Shown: piece by piece, positions 18,416-27,573 of the stretch
How the letters are laid out: every line of letters begins with the position of its first letter
Position numbering within the stretch: position 1 is the first letter of the stretch
From: an uncultured Arachnia sp.
GTDB lineage: Bacteria; Actinomycetota; Actinomycetes; Propionibacteriales; Propionibacteriaceae
Length of the DNA: 64,000 nucleotides
Reading direction: 5' to 3'
NCBI GenBank assembly: GCA_934636715.1
Contig: CAKUBE010000003.1
Coordinates: 108,509-172,508, forward strand
Made by a program: the position numbers and the translations under genes
The notes under the pieces: generated by a model
What the model was told of the DNA's origin: nothing
Database searches by the model: none
The model's input: the letters and a program-made list of their open reading frames with translations, nothing else

Positions 18416-19665
18416 CCTTCCCGCTACCATCCGCCCGCGGCCCGGTCGTGGGTGAGATGGTGGTTCCGGGCTCCAAGTCGGAGACCAACCGCGCGCTGGT
18501 GCTCGCCGCGCTGGCCGACGGCCCCAGCAGGCTGGTCGGTGCGCTCGCGTCGCGCGATTCGGCACTCATGATCGACGCGCTCGAGGCGCTCGGCGTCGAG
18601 GTCCTGGCAGACGGCGAGGCCCTCTGCGTGACGCCGCCCGTGCGGTTCCGCGGCGCACAGGGCATCGATTGCGGGCTCGCGGGCACGGTGATGCGCTTCG
18701 TTCCGCCCCTCGCCGCCCTCGCGGACGGTCCCAGTTCCTTCGTGGGCGACCCGCACGCGAGCGAGCGCCCGATGGGGCCGCTGCTCGACGGCCTCCGCCA
18801 GCTCGGCGTCGGAGTCGACGGCGAGGCCTTGCCCTTCTCCCTCACTCCTCCGGCCGCGCTCGGCGGCGAGGCCGCCATCGACGCCTCGGGCTCCAGCCAG
18901 TTCGTCTCGGGCCTCCTGCTGGCGGGCGCCCGGCTGCCGGAGGGCCTGCGGCTCACGCACACCGGCGACCGGCTGCCGTCGCTCCCCCACATCCAGATGA
19001 CGGTCGAGATGCTGCGCGCGCGGGGCGTCACGATCGATCAGCCGGACGAGCGCACGTGGGTGGTCCGGCCCGGGCCGATCGCCGCGCTGGACACCACCAT
19101 CGAGCCGGACCTCACCAACGCCGCCGTCTTCCTCGCGGCGGCGGCCGCGACCGGCGGCCGGGTCACCGTGCCGGGCTGGCCGCCGGCCAGCATCCAGCCG
19201 GGCGCCCTCTTCCTGGACGTCGCGGAGCGCATGGGGGCCGTGGTCGAGCGGGGCGCGGACCGCGTCACCGTCGCGGGTTTCGGCCCGCTGCGCGGCGTCG
19301 ACGTCGACCTGACGGCCGCCTCGGAGCTGACCCCCCTCGTCGCCGCCCTGGGTGCGCTGGCCGAGGGCACCACCGTCATCCGCGGGGTCGCGCACATCAG
19401 GGGCCACGAGACCGACCGGCTCGCGGCGCTCGTCGCCGAACTCACGCGGGCCGGGGCGTCGGCCCGCGAGACGGATGACGGCCTAGTCGTCGAGGGCGGC
19501 TCCCCCCTCGTGCCCGCCGTCCTGCGCACCTACGCCGACCATCGCCTCGTCCACTTCGCGGCACTCCTGGCGCTCGGCACGCCGGGGATCGCCGTCAACG
19601 ACCTGCAGTGCGTCTCGAAGACCATGCCGCGCTTCCCCGAGGACTGGGCGAGGCTCGTCGGGTGA
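18412..19665 (+). CDS. aroA: 3-phosphoshikimate 1-carboxyvinyltransferase (EPSP synthase)
   Basis: Transfers the enolpyruvyl group of PEP to shikimate-3-phosphate in the shikimate pathway. The 417 residues show [19 protein letters not shown] (usual motif PGSKSxTNR), the central signature ([18 protein letters not shown]; typical is NAGTxMRF) and [19 protein letters not shown] near the C-terminus. The alanine-type residues in the motif I region suggest a class I enzyme, but herbicide sensitivity cannot be judged here. Translationally coupled to the DoxX gene before it and to rsgA after it. Confidence 0.96.
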   Translation: MTFPLPSARGPVVGEMVVPGSKSETNRALVLAALADGPSRLVGALASRDSALMIDALEALGVEVLADGEALCVTPPVRFRGAQGIDCGLAGTVMRFVPPLAALADGPSSFVGDPHASERPMGPLLDGLRQLGVGVDGEALPFSLTPPAALGGEAAIDASGSSQFVSGLLLAGARLPEGLRLTHTGDRLPSLPHIQMTVEMLRARGVTIDQPDERTWVVRPGPIAALDTTIEPDLTNAAVFLAAAAATGGRVTVPGWPPASIQPGALFLDVAERMGAVVERGADRVTVAGFGPLRGVDVDLTAASELTPLVAALGALAEGTTVIRGVAHIRGHETDRLAALVAELTRAGASARETDDGLVVEGGSPLVPAVLRTYADHRLVHFAALLALGTPGIAVNDLQCVSKTMPRFPEDWARLVG

Positions 19666-20630
19666 GCATCCACACCGACGACCACGACGGCTTCGAGCGG
19701 CCGCGTAAGCGCAGCCGCCCCCGCACCAAGGACCGCCCGGACTACTCGCGGCTGCCCTTGGGCCGTGTCGTCTCGATCGACCGCGGCCGCTACCGCTGCC
19801 TCCTCGACGGGAACCTCGTCACCGCGGTACGCGGCCGGCTGATCGACCGCAAGGGGATCATCGTCGGCGACATGGTGCGCCTGGACGGGGACACGAGCGG
19901 CGCCGAGGGCACCCTCGCGCGCGCCGTCGAGGTGAGCGACCGGACGACCGTGCTGCGCCGCAGCGCCGACGACGCCGACACCTTCGAGCGCCCGATCGTC
20001 GCCAACGCCGACCAGCTGTTCATCGTCACCGCACTGGCCGACCCGCCGCCGCGCGTCGGGATGATCGACCGCATCCTCGTCGCGGCCTACGACGCCCGCA
20101 TCGACCCGGTGCTCTGCCTCACGAAGGCGGACCTGGCGAGGCCCGACGCGCTGGTGGCCGCCTACTCCCCCTTGGGCGTCCCCATCCTCGTCACCGACCC
20201 CGACGCCGACCTCACCGCCGTCCGCGCGGCACTCGCCGGGCGCGTCACGGTCTTCGTGGGCCACTCGGGGGTCGGCAAGTCGACGCTGGTCAACCGCCTC
20301 ATTCCCGACGCGAACCGCGCCACCGGCGAGGTGAGCGAGCTGACGGGGAAGGGCCGCCACACGTCGACGTCCGCGGTGGCGATGGAACTGCCCGGCGGCG
20401 GCTGGATCGTCGACACGCCCGGCGTCCGCTCGTTCGGCATCAGCCACGTCGGCCCGGGTTCGATCCTCGGCGCCTTCCCGGACCTCACCGAGTTCGCAGA
20501 GGACTGCCCCCGCGGCTGCCGCCACGACTCGACGGCCATCGACTGCGCCCTCGACGACGCCGTCGCCGACGGCCACCTCGCCCCCGACCGCCTGGCCTCC
20601 TTCCGCCGCATGGAGCGCGCCTTCGCCTGA
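19662..20630 (+). CDS. rsgA: Small ribosomal subunit biogenesis GTPase RsgA
   Basis: A circularly permuted GTPase that checks late 30S maturation. The 322 residues contain an N-terminal OB fold, then the permuted G motifs: LTKAD (G4), GHSGVGKSTLVNRL (G1), a switch region TGKGRHTSTSA, and DTPG (G3). The zinc site CPRGCRHDSTAIDCAL (about 280-296) has the usual Cys/His spacing. The GTG start at 19662 overlaps the aroA stop. In relatives hisN usually follows directly; here about 3 kb of accessory DNA separates them. Confidence 0.96.
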   Translation: MSIHTDDHDGFERPRKRSRPRTKDRPDYSRLPLGRVVSIDRGRYRCLLDGNLVTAVRGRLIDRKGIIVGDMVRLDGDTSGAEGTLARAVEVSDRTTVLRRSADDADTFERPIVANADQLFIVTALADPPPRVGMIDRILVAAYDARIDPVLCLTKADLARPDALVAAYSPLGVPILVTDPDADLTAVRAALAGRVTVFVGHSGVGKSTLVNRLIPDANRATGEVSELTGKGRHTSTSAVAMELPGGGWIVDTPGVRSFGISHVGPGSILGAFPDLTEFAEDCPRGCRHDSTAIDCALDDAVADGHLAPDRLASFRRMERAFA

Positions 20631-20633
20631 CCG

Positions 20634-20772
20634 CTCCTTGAGCCCGCGCCCAGTACCGCTCGTTGAGCGGGCCGCGAGGAACGAGCGCCACCCACCGCTG
20701 GTTGAGCCGGGCCGGGTACCGCTGGTTGAGCCGGGCCGCGAGGAACGAGCGCCCGTGTCGAAACCAATGAGC
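20634..20772 (-). repeat. Dispersed intergenic repeat, second copy
   Basis: Read on the minus strand this block starts with the CATTGGTTTCGACACG head, has a self-complementary GGGCGCTCGTTCCTCGCGGCC middle, and ends in two GGCTCAACCAGCGGT units plus a degenerate further copy of the middle and tail. It matches the modules at 1074-1190 and 40432-40494 and lies immediately after the rsgA stop. Confidence 0.8.
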
Positions 20773-20809
20773 TGGCGCCCGGTCTATGGACTCTCCCCGA
20801 GCCCGCTTC

Positions 20810-20930
20810 GGGCAGTTCTGGTTCAGGTCCCGTGCGGCGCGTGCAGTGCACGGGCGGTGACCACACTGCGCATCGCGCGCGGTGCGGGCTTTCCTCGAAG
20901 CGCCGCCCGGGACCTGAACCAGAACTGCCC
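20810..20930. repeat. Perfect 23-bp inverted repeat around a 75-bp core
   Basis: The left arm (20810-20832, beginning GGGCAGTTCTGGTTCAGG) is repeated exactly in reverse complement at 20908-20930 (ending ACCTGAACCAGAACTGCCC). The core is G+C rich and contains a short palindrome GTGCAGTGCAC. No open frame inside is long enough for a transposase. It resembles a MITE or a REP-type unit at the edge of the inserted STAND gene; no target duplication was identified by eye. Confidence 0.75.
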
Positions 20931-20988
20931 AACCACACCTCTCGCCGGGCAAGGGGACCGGCGCACGAACGCTGTGGGCCTCCGGTCT

Positions 20989-23556
20989 CTACTCTTCGGG
21001 CTGAAGGCGGCAGATCTCCTTGTGGTATGGAGCAGCTTCTTCAGACCGTCCCAGCTCGTCGAGAATCAACACGATGTCGCGGAGCGACAGCAGATAGAGG
21101 TTCTGATAGGCGGCCTCGTTAGCCTCGGCAAGCTCTCGGTAGAGGTTGACAGCCTCAAACGCGGGACCAAGCGCCTCCTCACGCCGCCCCACCTCAGCGA
21201 GACTGACGGCGTAGTTGTTCAGCGACATAGCGAGGTTGGGGGTGTAGGCCGCAGGACTCGCCTCCACCAACTCCCGGTGGAGGGCGACCGCCTCAAACGC
21301 GGGCCCAAGCGCTTCCTCACGCCGCCCAACACCGGCGAGCCTGACGGCGTAGTTGTTCAACGACATAGCGAGACCGGGGGTGTAGGCAGGATTCTCCTCT
21401 GCAAGCTCCCGATAGAGGGCAACACCCTCCAGAGCGGCACCAAGCGCGTCCTCACGCCGCCCAACATCGGCGAGGCTGTTGGCGTGGTTGGTCAACGACG
21501 CGGCGAGGTAGGGCGCATAGGCTGGGTCGGTCCTGGCGAGATCGCGGAACCGATAAACGACCACCGTTAGGGTCTCCAAGCCGAGCGCGGCGGTCACGCG
21601 GTTCCCGTGTACCAGGCCGTGAGCGCAACGCGCAAGCACTCCCAGATCGCAGTGCTTCCCAACTACCAGGATCAGGGTGGCCAGGGCCTCAATCATGGGC
21701 GCGGCCCGCATGTACTCGCGCCCCGACGCGAGCTCGCGGCTTCGCTCGAAGAGCGGTGCGAGCAGGTCGTCGAGGACGCTGGCTGCGGCGGCGGCCAGTG
21801 TGGGTCGGTCGGCACAGGCCCGGGCAAGGTTGCGCAGCGGGCGCACCAGTTGGTCGGGGTCGCGTGCCGAGTCGAGGGCGGCGCGCAGGATCTCCGACAG
21901 GGTGACCTCCGACTGCCCGAGTTCGCGGGCGACCAGATGCTCGCCGAGCCGGTCCGGCAGGAGTTGGCCCCAGCGGCACCCCTCCGACGGGTACAGGCCA
22001 CGTAGGAACCGGTCCGCAGCGCGTCGAACCGGCGCGTTGACGTCCCCGGGCAAGAAGCTCTTCAACCCGAGCAGGATATGTGCCTCGGCCTCGTCGACGG
22101 CGTCGGTCAGCGTGGCGAGCGCCACGAGGCGGCTCAGCTCTACGGCTCCTAGGTTGAGGTTGGTGTCGTCGAGCGCGGCGTTGGACCTCCAGTACTTTGC
22201 CTCGTGCGTCAGCGTGCCGTCGAACAGGGCTGACGCTCCGTAGACGACCTTGCCGTGCTCGGCGAGGAACAGGTACGCGGCCAGGGCGAGGTTCAGAGGC
22301 TGCGCAAACTCTGGGGAATCGAGGAACCCCGTGTCATCGACGCAAGCGGTTGCCTCAACACGGTCTCCCAGGTATGCCGGCAGCTTCGTGACGGCGTCGA
22401 GGAAGAGAGTTCGCCGTTCGTCCGCCGGGAGGGGCTCGTCGTTAAGCAGCGTGCAGCCGGCGTCGTCGATGTGGCTGTTGGCCTCCTCGCGTTGCACGGC
22501 ACGGACAGCGCGGCGCCACTGCTCCGTGTCGTCTGCTCCCGGCGGCGCGGAGGCGGAGTTCCGCACTAGGAGCAGCACCCGCACCGGCTCTGCGCCTGTC
22601 CCAGAGAGGGCGAGCTGCTCGATCAACTCGGCCACCTCGAGCGCTCGGGTCTCCGCGTAGTCGACGACGACGAGCCTGCCTCCCGCCGTTGCGGCGAGGG
22701 CCCGAATGCTCTTGTCTACGTCTCCGGAACCGAGGAATCCGGCGCTCCAGAAGCTGCCGCGACCGGCCAGTTCCCGGCACAGTTCGACGGCCAAGCGGCT
22801 CTTGCCGCTGCCTCCGGCGCCGCCGACGATCTGCACGCTCAACCCGTCAGCGCCGTCCACCCAGTCCACGAGCTGCCTCAGCAGACCGCCGCGATCGACG
22901 AACGGGAACGCGCCCGATGTCGGGGCGAGGAGCCGCGACGGCTCAATGGGGTGGCCGGTCGGCTTGACCGGTGGATTGAGCGTGAGCACACGCCCGGCCA
23001 GCAGCCGGACCGTCTCCGCCGGGATCTGGTTCAGCTTCGCCGATAGGGCAGAGAACTCGTCGATCAGCGCGCCCAGGCTGCGGAGCTCCTCCTGATGCGC
23101 CAATGTCGCGAAGTCTGGGGAGGCAGCGGCGGCGTCGACGAGGTAGGCCTTCGTGGCCGCGAGGATCGCATCGAACGCCGCCTCGGCCCGTTCACCGAAC
23201 AGCTTGGCGCGTTCGCGGCGCGCCGGGTCGGCCAGCAGCGCGTCCAGCTCGCCTCGGTTTCTGACCGCGGCCCTCAGCTTGGTATCGGCCGGGAGGTCCG
23301 CCAGTGCCCGGCCGACGGCGTCATCAGCCGCCTGACGGTCACCAGCTGTGATCGAGGCGAAATCCGGACCGGCCAGCGCGGCGTCGATCGCCTTCTGGAT
23401 CTTCTTCCGGCCGCCGTCGTTCCTCGTCACGGCGTTGAGTCGGCGCCAGAGTTCCATCCCGTCGCCGACCGCAGGAGGCAACCCCTCGTTGCCGGCCAGG
23501 CGCCACAGCAGGCTCGCCGCGGCGACAGCCGCGGACACGACCTCGAGCACCACCAT
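20989..23556 (-). CDS. STAND-type NTPase with C-terminal TPR repeats, putative defence or signalling protein
   Basis: An 855-aa multidomain protein. The N-terminus starts with a hydrophobic helix (about 1-20) and an all-helical region to about 200. A STAND/NACHT-like ATPase follows, with P-loop GGAGGSGKS (about 245-253) and Walker B LVVVDYAE (about 295-302). A helical arm comes next, and then at least four tetratricopeptide repeats (about 690-840) with near-identical units such as AVALHRELVEASPAAYTPN. This is the layout of sensor ATPases used in bacterial antiphage and regulatory systems; the target and effector are unknown. ATG at 23556 has a GGGGGG-type ribosome-binding site. It interrupts the usual rsgA-hisN order, which points to acquisition. 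Confidence 0.75.
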   Translation of the reverse strand: MVVLEVVSAAVAAASLLWRLAGNEGLPPAVGDGMELWRRLNAVTRNDGGRKKIQKAIDAALAGPDFASITAGDRQAADDAVGRALADLPADTKLRAAVRNRGELDALLADPARRERAKLFGERAEAAFDAILAATKAYLVDAAAASPDFATLAHQEELRSLGALIDEFSALSAKLNQIPAETVRLLAGRVLTLNPPVKPTGHPIEPSRLLAPTSGAFPFVDRGGLLRQLVDWVDGADGLSVQIVGGAGGSGKSRLAVELCRELAGRGSFWSAGFLGSGDVDKSIRALAATAGGRLVVVDYAETRALEVAELIEQLALSGTGAEPVRVLLLVRNSASAPPGADDTEQWRRAVRAVQREEANSHIDDAGCTLLNDEPLPADERRTLFLDAVTKLPAYLGDRVEATACVDDTGFLDSPEFAQPLNLALAAYLFLAEHGKVVYGASALFDGTLTHEAKYWRSNAALDDTNLNLGAVELSRLVALATLTDAVDEAEAHILLGLKSFLPGDVNAPVRRAADRFLRGLYPSEGCRWGQLLPDRLGEHLVARELGQSEVTLSEILRAALDSARDPDQLVRPLRNLARACADRPTLAAAAASVLDDLLAPLFERSRELASGREYMRAAPMIEALATLILVVGKHCDLGVLARCAHGLVHGNRVTAALGLETLTVVVYRFRDLARTDPAYAPYLAASLTNHANSLADVGRREDALGAALEGVALYRELAEENPAYTPGLAMSLNNYAVRLAGVGRREEALGPAFEAVALHRELVEASPAAYTPNLAMSLNNYAVSLAEVGRREEALGPAFEAVNLYRELAEANEAAYQNLYLLSLRDIVLILDELGRSEEAAPYHKEICRLQPEE

Positions 23557-23673
23557 GATCCCCCCGCTCTCGCACCTTCTGACCGAAACCCTATCGGGGC
23601 GACACACCTTCCGGACGGCTGGCCCGCGCGTCTGGCGCGCCACGGGGAGGCGAAAGGGCACTAGGCTGAGCCC

Positions 23674-24477
23674 ATGTCTGCACCAAGGGAGCTCACCGAC
23701 GACGTGCGCCTCGCGCACCTGATGGCCGACGACGCGGACTCGCTGTCGATGAGCCGCTTCAAGGCGCAGGACCTGCGGTTCTCGGCCAAGCCGGACAACA
23801 CCCCCGTCACCGAGGCCGACACCGCCGTCGAGGAGTCGATCCGCCGGACGCTCGCGCGCACCCGGCCGCGCGACGCCGTGCACGGCGAGGAGTTCGCCGA
23901 CACCGGACAGTCGAGCCGCCGCTGGATCATCGATCCCATCGACGGCACCAAGAACTATCTGCGCGGCGTCCCGGTGTGGGCGACGCTGATCGCGTTGGAG
24001 GTCGACGGCGAGATCGCCGCCTCCGTGGTGTCGGCGCCGGCGCTCAACCGCCGCTGGTGGGCGAGCAAGGGCGGCGGCGCGTTCACGGGCCGCTCGATCC
24101 TGAACGCCACCGAGCTCAGCGTCAGCAGAGTCGAGAAGATCGAAGACTCGTCGCTGTCGTACGCGTCCATCGACGGCTGGGTCGACTCCGGCCGCGGCCA
24201 GGGCTTCATCAACCTCATGCGCGAGTCGTGGCGCACGCGCGCCTACGGCGACTTCTGGAGCTACATGCTGGTCGCCGAGGGCGCCGTCGACGTCGCGACC
24301 GAGCCCGAGCTGCAGCTCTACGACATGGCCGCGCTCGACATCATCGTGCGCGAGGCCGGCGGCCGCTTCACGAACCTCAACGGCGTCGACGGCGTGAAGG
24401 GCCCCGGCGCGCTGGCCACCAACGGCCTGCTCCACGACGCGGTGCTTGAGTACCTGAAGGGCGGCCAGCCAACCTAG
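23674..24477 (+). CDS. hisN: Histidinol-phosphatase, inositol-monophosphatase-like
   Basis: A 267-aa Mg-dependent phosphatase of the inositol monophosphatase superfamily. Metal-site motifs are TPVTEADTAVEE, then GEEF, WIIDPIDGTKNYLRG, and DMAALDIIVREAGG near the C-terminus. The actinobacterial HisN in this clade removes phosphate from L-histidinol-phosphate in histidine synthesis, and rsgA-hisN adjacency is common. Starting at the ATG at 23674 gives the family's usual length. Confidence 0.9.
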   Translation: MSAPRELTDDVRLAHLMADDADSLSMSRFKAQDLRFSAKPDNTPVTEADTAVEESIRRTLARTRPRDAVHGEEFADTGQSSRRWIIDPIDGTKNYLRGVPVWATLIALEVDGEIAASVVSAPALNRRWWASKGGGAFTGRSILNATELSVSRVEKIEDSSLSYASIDGWVDSGRGQGFINLMRESWRTRAYGDFWSYMLVAEGAVDVATEPELQLYDMAALDIIVREAGGRFTNLNGVDGVKGPGALATNGLLHDAVLEYLKGGQPT

Positions 24478-24585
24478 CCGGCAGCCCCGGCCCTGGCCGC
24501 CTATGCTTGTCTGACTCGGCTATTTGGACCATCTAGCGGCACCACCGCCAGGCTACTTGGCGATCCATCTTGACTTCTCGATAAG

Positions 24586-25425
24586 TCAACTTCGGCTCTT
24601 CTCGACCTCGCTCGAGCGCATACCGTCCAACCCGGCATCGACCATCTCCCGGAGAAGCGCGGTGAACTCCTCACGGAGCCCCGGGAGCACCTCCTCGGAG
24701 TTGGCACCGAACAGTTCATCAAGTGACCAAGTCTGGAAATGAATCTGGCGAGGCAGCATTATGCCGACGCGCCGCACGCCATACAGGTCATTGATGTCGA
24801 GGAGAACGTATCCAAGCAACTGGAACAACGCCCCGCGAAGCCAGGGGTTGGTCACCTTCTCTCGTGCCTTAAGATCAAGGAGCAGATCGCCGATGACCAG
24901 GTCACCATCGGCACCACCAACGGCGAGGCCGGCAAGGAACGCCTGATTCGGTTGGTACGGGAGGCCTTCGGCCGCTGCGCGACTCCAGTCCGCGAGCAGT
25001 TCTGAGAGCGGGATGTGCATGCGTGCGATGTCCAGAAGTCGCGGCTCTTCAATGCTCATCATCAAGTCAGCGCAGCTCTTAGCTCGCTTGATCTGTCGAC
25101 CGAGTGCACCGGCCAGCGCCGTGACGGGGCCTGCTCGGTAGATTGCATCGCACCGTGCCAATGCCACCGAGGCACGGGCAACACTCAGGGGATGAGGATC
25201 GGGCTCCTTCAAGGTCAGGTACGCCAGGCCTGTAGCAGCCTCGCGGAGCATACGTTCAATGTGCTTGCCGCGGTGAACGACGGTCGGATTACTACCTGGG
25301 GCTTGAGCGGGCCAGGTATCGTCCATTAGAGTTTGCGAGCATAGATGGGCTACAGCAACTCCCGGTTTTCCGACATGCAGTTCCTCGTTAGCGAGCGGAC
25401 CGGGCTTCAACCAGGACCCCGGCAA
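24586..25425 (-). CDS. PD-(D/E)xK nuclease-like protein beside a Dam methylase
   Basis: A protein of up to 279 aa of no named family that I recognise. Around residues 173-207 it has GADGDLVIGDLLLDLKARE followed by QLLGYVLLD, which fits the PD-(D/E)xK nuclease core: acidic residues D173/D180, the D184-L-K186 pair, and a Gln on the following helix. The region before it is helical. The longest frame starts at a TTG at 25425; an ATG at 25326 would remove 33 residues that look coding. It lies 22 nt downstream of the methylase in the same direction, so it may be the cognate endonuclease or an accessory nuclease. Confidence 0.6.
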   Translation of the reverse strand: MPGSWLKPGPLANEELHVGKPGVAVAHLCSQTLMDDTWPAQAPGSNPTVVHRGKHIERMLREAATGLAYLTLKEPDPHPLSVARASVALARCDAIYRAGPVTALAGALGRQIKRAKSCADLMMSIEEPRLLDIARMHIPLSELLADWSRAAAEGLPYQPNQAFLAGLAVGGADGDLVIGDLLLDLKAREKVTNPWLRGALFQLLGYVLLDINDLYGVRRVGIMLPRQIHFQTWSLDELFGANSEEVLPGLREEFTALLREMVDAGLDGMRSSEVEKSRS

Positions 25426-25447
25426 ACCCCTAGGCCACGCGACGACA

Positions 25448-26329
25448 TCAGTAGGTCAAGAGCAGCCGGTCTCTAACGATCTCGGACTCAAGGCTCTCTC
25501 CGCCCAACTGGAAGCGCCTGAGCATCGATCTCCCGACCGTGACCCCGACCTCTGACACAAACAAACCATCAGGGAAGTCATGAAGTACCTCCCTTAGTCC
25601 TGACTTCTTTGTGCCGTCTATAGACAGTGCCACCCTCGCTCCGCGGGACTTCGCAGCATCGATAGCCTCTACAAGATCGTGCAGCCTGAACCTCTGAGCA
25701 CCATACAGGATCGTCTGCGAGTCTGAGTAGGGCGGATCGCAATAGACCATGTCGCCTGCCTCTACGTCGTCGAAGGCTTCCCGGAAATCGAGGGTGCGAA
25801 ACGCGGTGCCTCTTACCCGTACAGACCACTCTTCTACACGTCGCCTGAAGGACGCCGTGGACACAGGTAGATGCGCGCCACAGGGAGTTGACATAGCGCC
25901 ATCGTCCTGCCGAAAGCGCACCACTCCTCCGTAACACGCCCTAGTGAGGAAGATGAAGTCACGCCCGTTCGGCGATCGATTGAAGCTCTCCTGGGCTGCG
26001 CGATAGACCACTTCCTTATCCTCGCCAGCCTCGATACGGTCGCGATACATCGCGTAGTCGGCTACGAGCTGAGCAGGATCCTCCTCAAGTAGTTGCCAGA
26101 TCTCCATGAGTGGCCGGAGTGCGTCCGAGGCGCACGCTCGGTCGGGAGCCAGTGTCCCGAGCACTCCCCCAGAGCCAAGAAATGGCTCGTGGTAGGTGTT
26201 CCAGACCGTGGGAAAGTTGGAGAGGATCTGAAGTGCCAGCCTCTGCTTGTTCCCAATCCACTTCAGTAGCTGGCTCTTGAAGGGTGGTCTGGCGACTCCG
26301 ATGCCTTCGAGCGGGAGGGTGTCAGTCAC
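25448..26329 (-). CDS. DNA adenine N6-methyltransferase (D12/Dam class)
   Basis: A 293-aa S-adenosylmethionine-dependent DNA adenine methylase. Motifs: the N-terminal KSQLLKWIGNKQRLALQIL, the SAM-binding motif EPFLGSGGVLG (about 54-64), the catalytic motif IV VYCDPPYSDSQT and the target-recognition middle region with a conserved F-I-F-L-T-R-ACYGG segment. Dam/DpnIIA-like enzymes of this class often modify GATC, but the site cannot be read from sequence. The GTG at 26329 avoids overlap with the divergent regulator gene and begins a frame ending at family length. It pairs with the regulator and nucleases around it as a type II restriction-modification system. Confidence 0.85.
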   Translation of the reverse strand: MTDTLPLEGIGVARPPFKSQLLKWIGNKQRLALQILSNFPTVWNTYHEPFLGSGGVLGTLAPDRACASDALRPLMEIWQLLEEDPAQLVADYAMYRDRIEAGEDKEVVYRAAQESFNRSPNGRDFIFLTRACYGGVVRFRQDDGAMSTPCGAHLPVSTASFRRRVEEWSVRVRGTAFRTLDFREAFDDVEAGDMVYCDPPYSDSQTILYGAQRFRLHDLVEAIDAAKSRGARVALSIDGTKKSGLREVLHDFPDGLFVSEVGVTVGRSMLRRFQLGGESLESEIVRDRLLLTY

Positions 26330-26386
26330 CCAGCCCACGCTATCCGATTTTCCGATACCACTCAAGTCGTCGATAGGCTCAACTCC

Positions 26387-26632
26387 GTGCCGCACAACGA
26401 TGAGCGAGCGCCGCAGGCGCTTGGTGATGCTGTTCGTCGCCTGCGCCTCGGCAAGTGCCTCACCCAGCAGGAACTCGCCAACCGCCTCGCAGTTCCCCAA
26501 TCGCGCGTGAGCAACATCGAAAGCGCGCGGCGAAGGTTGGGGGTTCTCGAGGCGCTCGAACTATGTCATGCTATGGACTGCACCTTGGACGACCTCATCA
26601 CCGAGTACCTGAAGGAAATGAATGCAGCCTAA
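26387..26632 (+). CDS. Xre-family regulator, probable restriction-modification controller (C protein)
   Basis: An 81-aa protein that is essentially one helix-turn-helix domain (LGDAVRRLRLGKCLTQQELA, then RLAVPQSRVSNIESARRRL). Small Xre proteins of this size placed upstream of a restriction enzyme and divergent from the methylase commonly act as C proteins that delay endonuclease expression. GTG start at 26387. The next gene starts inside its last codons, so it is translationally coupled to the endonuclease candidate. The 57-bp gap to the methylase should hold the operator. Confidence 0.8.
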   Translation: MPHNDERAPQALGDAVRRLRLGKCLTQQELANRLAVPQSRVSNIESARRRLGVLEALELCHAMDCTLDDLITEYLKEMNAA

Positions 26633-27503
26633 TCGCTACTGGCGGAATCAGGACGAGCAATTCTGGGCCTATGTTCGCGTACTTTCCGAACGTCGAGGCT
26701 ACGCGAGAAGGGGAGTTGACGCGATCGCGACCTACTCCCTGAGCGAATGCAAGGAGACGCTCCGCTCTCTTGACCGTGATCCTAGCGTGTTGGACATTAG
26801 CGACTTAGGATATCGTCTTGTCGAGTACTTCGAGTACCGAGCTGCCGTCTTGAACGACCATATCAGACACAACCTCATGACGGCTTCCGAGGCCGAGGAA
26901 CTCTTCAACAGCATCGTCGAGGAGAATTGCACGAGCTCCCTAGATATTCGGAACCGAGAGGGAGTGCTAGTCGCCGTGGATTACAAGGTCCGAGGAGGGG
27001 TCGACGTACGTGTACCTATGAACAAGCAGAAGGGAGCGAAGCGGGCCCCGGCCTTCCTGACTGGCATGATAAACATCATGTTCTCCCGAGAGCTTCGTGG
27101 CTTAATCTTCGAAGACGATCCTCGACGACTGCCAGTGGTAGACCACGAGGGAGAATTGTTGGCGGCGATGTCCCGACGCCTAGATGGGGCGTTCCCTTCA
27201 TCAGTAAATCCCCGGGCGTTGTGGGAAATCAAGGAGTACTACTACACGACAACATTTGGATCGAAGATCTCAGACGCAGTTTACATCAGCCAACTCGATG
27301 GGCACGAGCGTCATGAAATCGTTGCGAAAACCGGCCAGCCTATCGATTTGTATCTCTTCGTCGACGCCTATGATACATGGTGGACGAAAGGTAAGGCCTA
27401 CCTCTGCCGCCTCATCGACGCCGTTAACAAAGGTGTGATCGACGAAGTTGTCGTGGGTACTGAATGCCTCGATGCCATCCCACGTATCGTACACTCCTGG
27501 TGA
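26622..27503 (+). CDS. Putative type II restriction endonuclease, PD-(D/E)xK fold
   Basis: A 293-aa protein beginning 11 nt inside the regulator gene. A candidate nuclease core is seen at D188 (RRLDGAFPSSVNPRA) followed by the W-E202-I-K204 motif and YYYTTTFGSKISDAVY, a sequence characteristic of a group of uncharacterised endonuclease-like proteins that travel with Dam methylases. The N-terminal half is helical; the middle (VAVDYKVRGGVDVRVPMNKQ) may contact DNA. Operon position with the C protein strongly suggests it is the restriction enzyme. The codon choice is clearly less G+C-biased than in the core genes, which suggests transfer. Confidence 0.65.
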   Translation: MQPNRYWRNQDEQFWAYVRVLSERRGYARRGVDAIATYSLSECKETLRSLDRDPSVLDISDLGYRLVEYFEYRAAVLNDHIRHNLMTASEAEELFNSIVEENCTSSLDIRNREGVLVAVDYKVRGGVDVRVPMNKQKGAKRAPAFLTGMINIMFSRELRGLIFEDDPRRLPVVDHEGELLAAMSRRLDGAFPSSVNPRALWEIKEYYYTTTFGSKISDAVYISQLDGHERHEIVAKTGQPIDLYLFVDAYDTWWTKGKAYLCRLIDAVNKGVIDEVVVGTECLDAIPRIVHSW

Positions 27504-27573
27504 TGGCAAACAAGGGGGCACCACCCCCACTGCTGCCGACCCCACCCGTGCTTGCGCCAGCTAGAGACTCGAC

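Noticed and set aside
20485..20952. Minus-strand open frames covering the repeats after rsgA
   Set aside because: They run through the inverted repeat and dispersed repeat and into antisense rsgA; no domain or start signal supports them.
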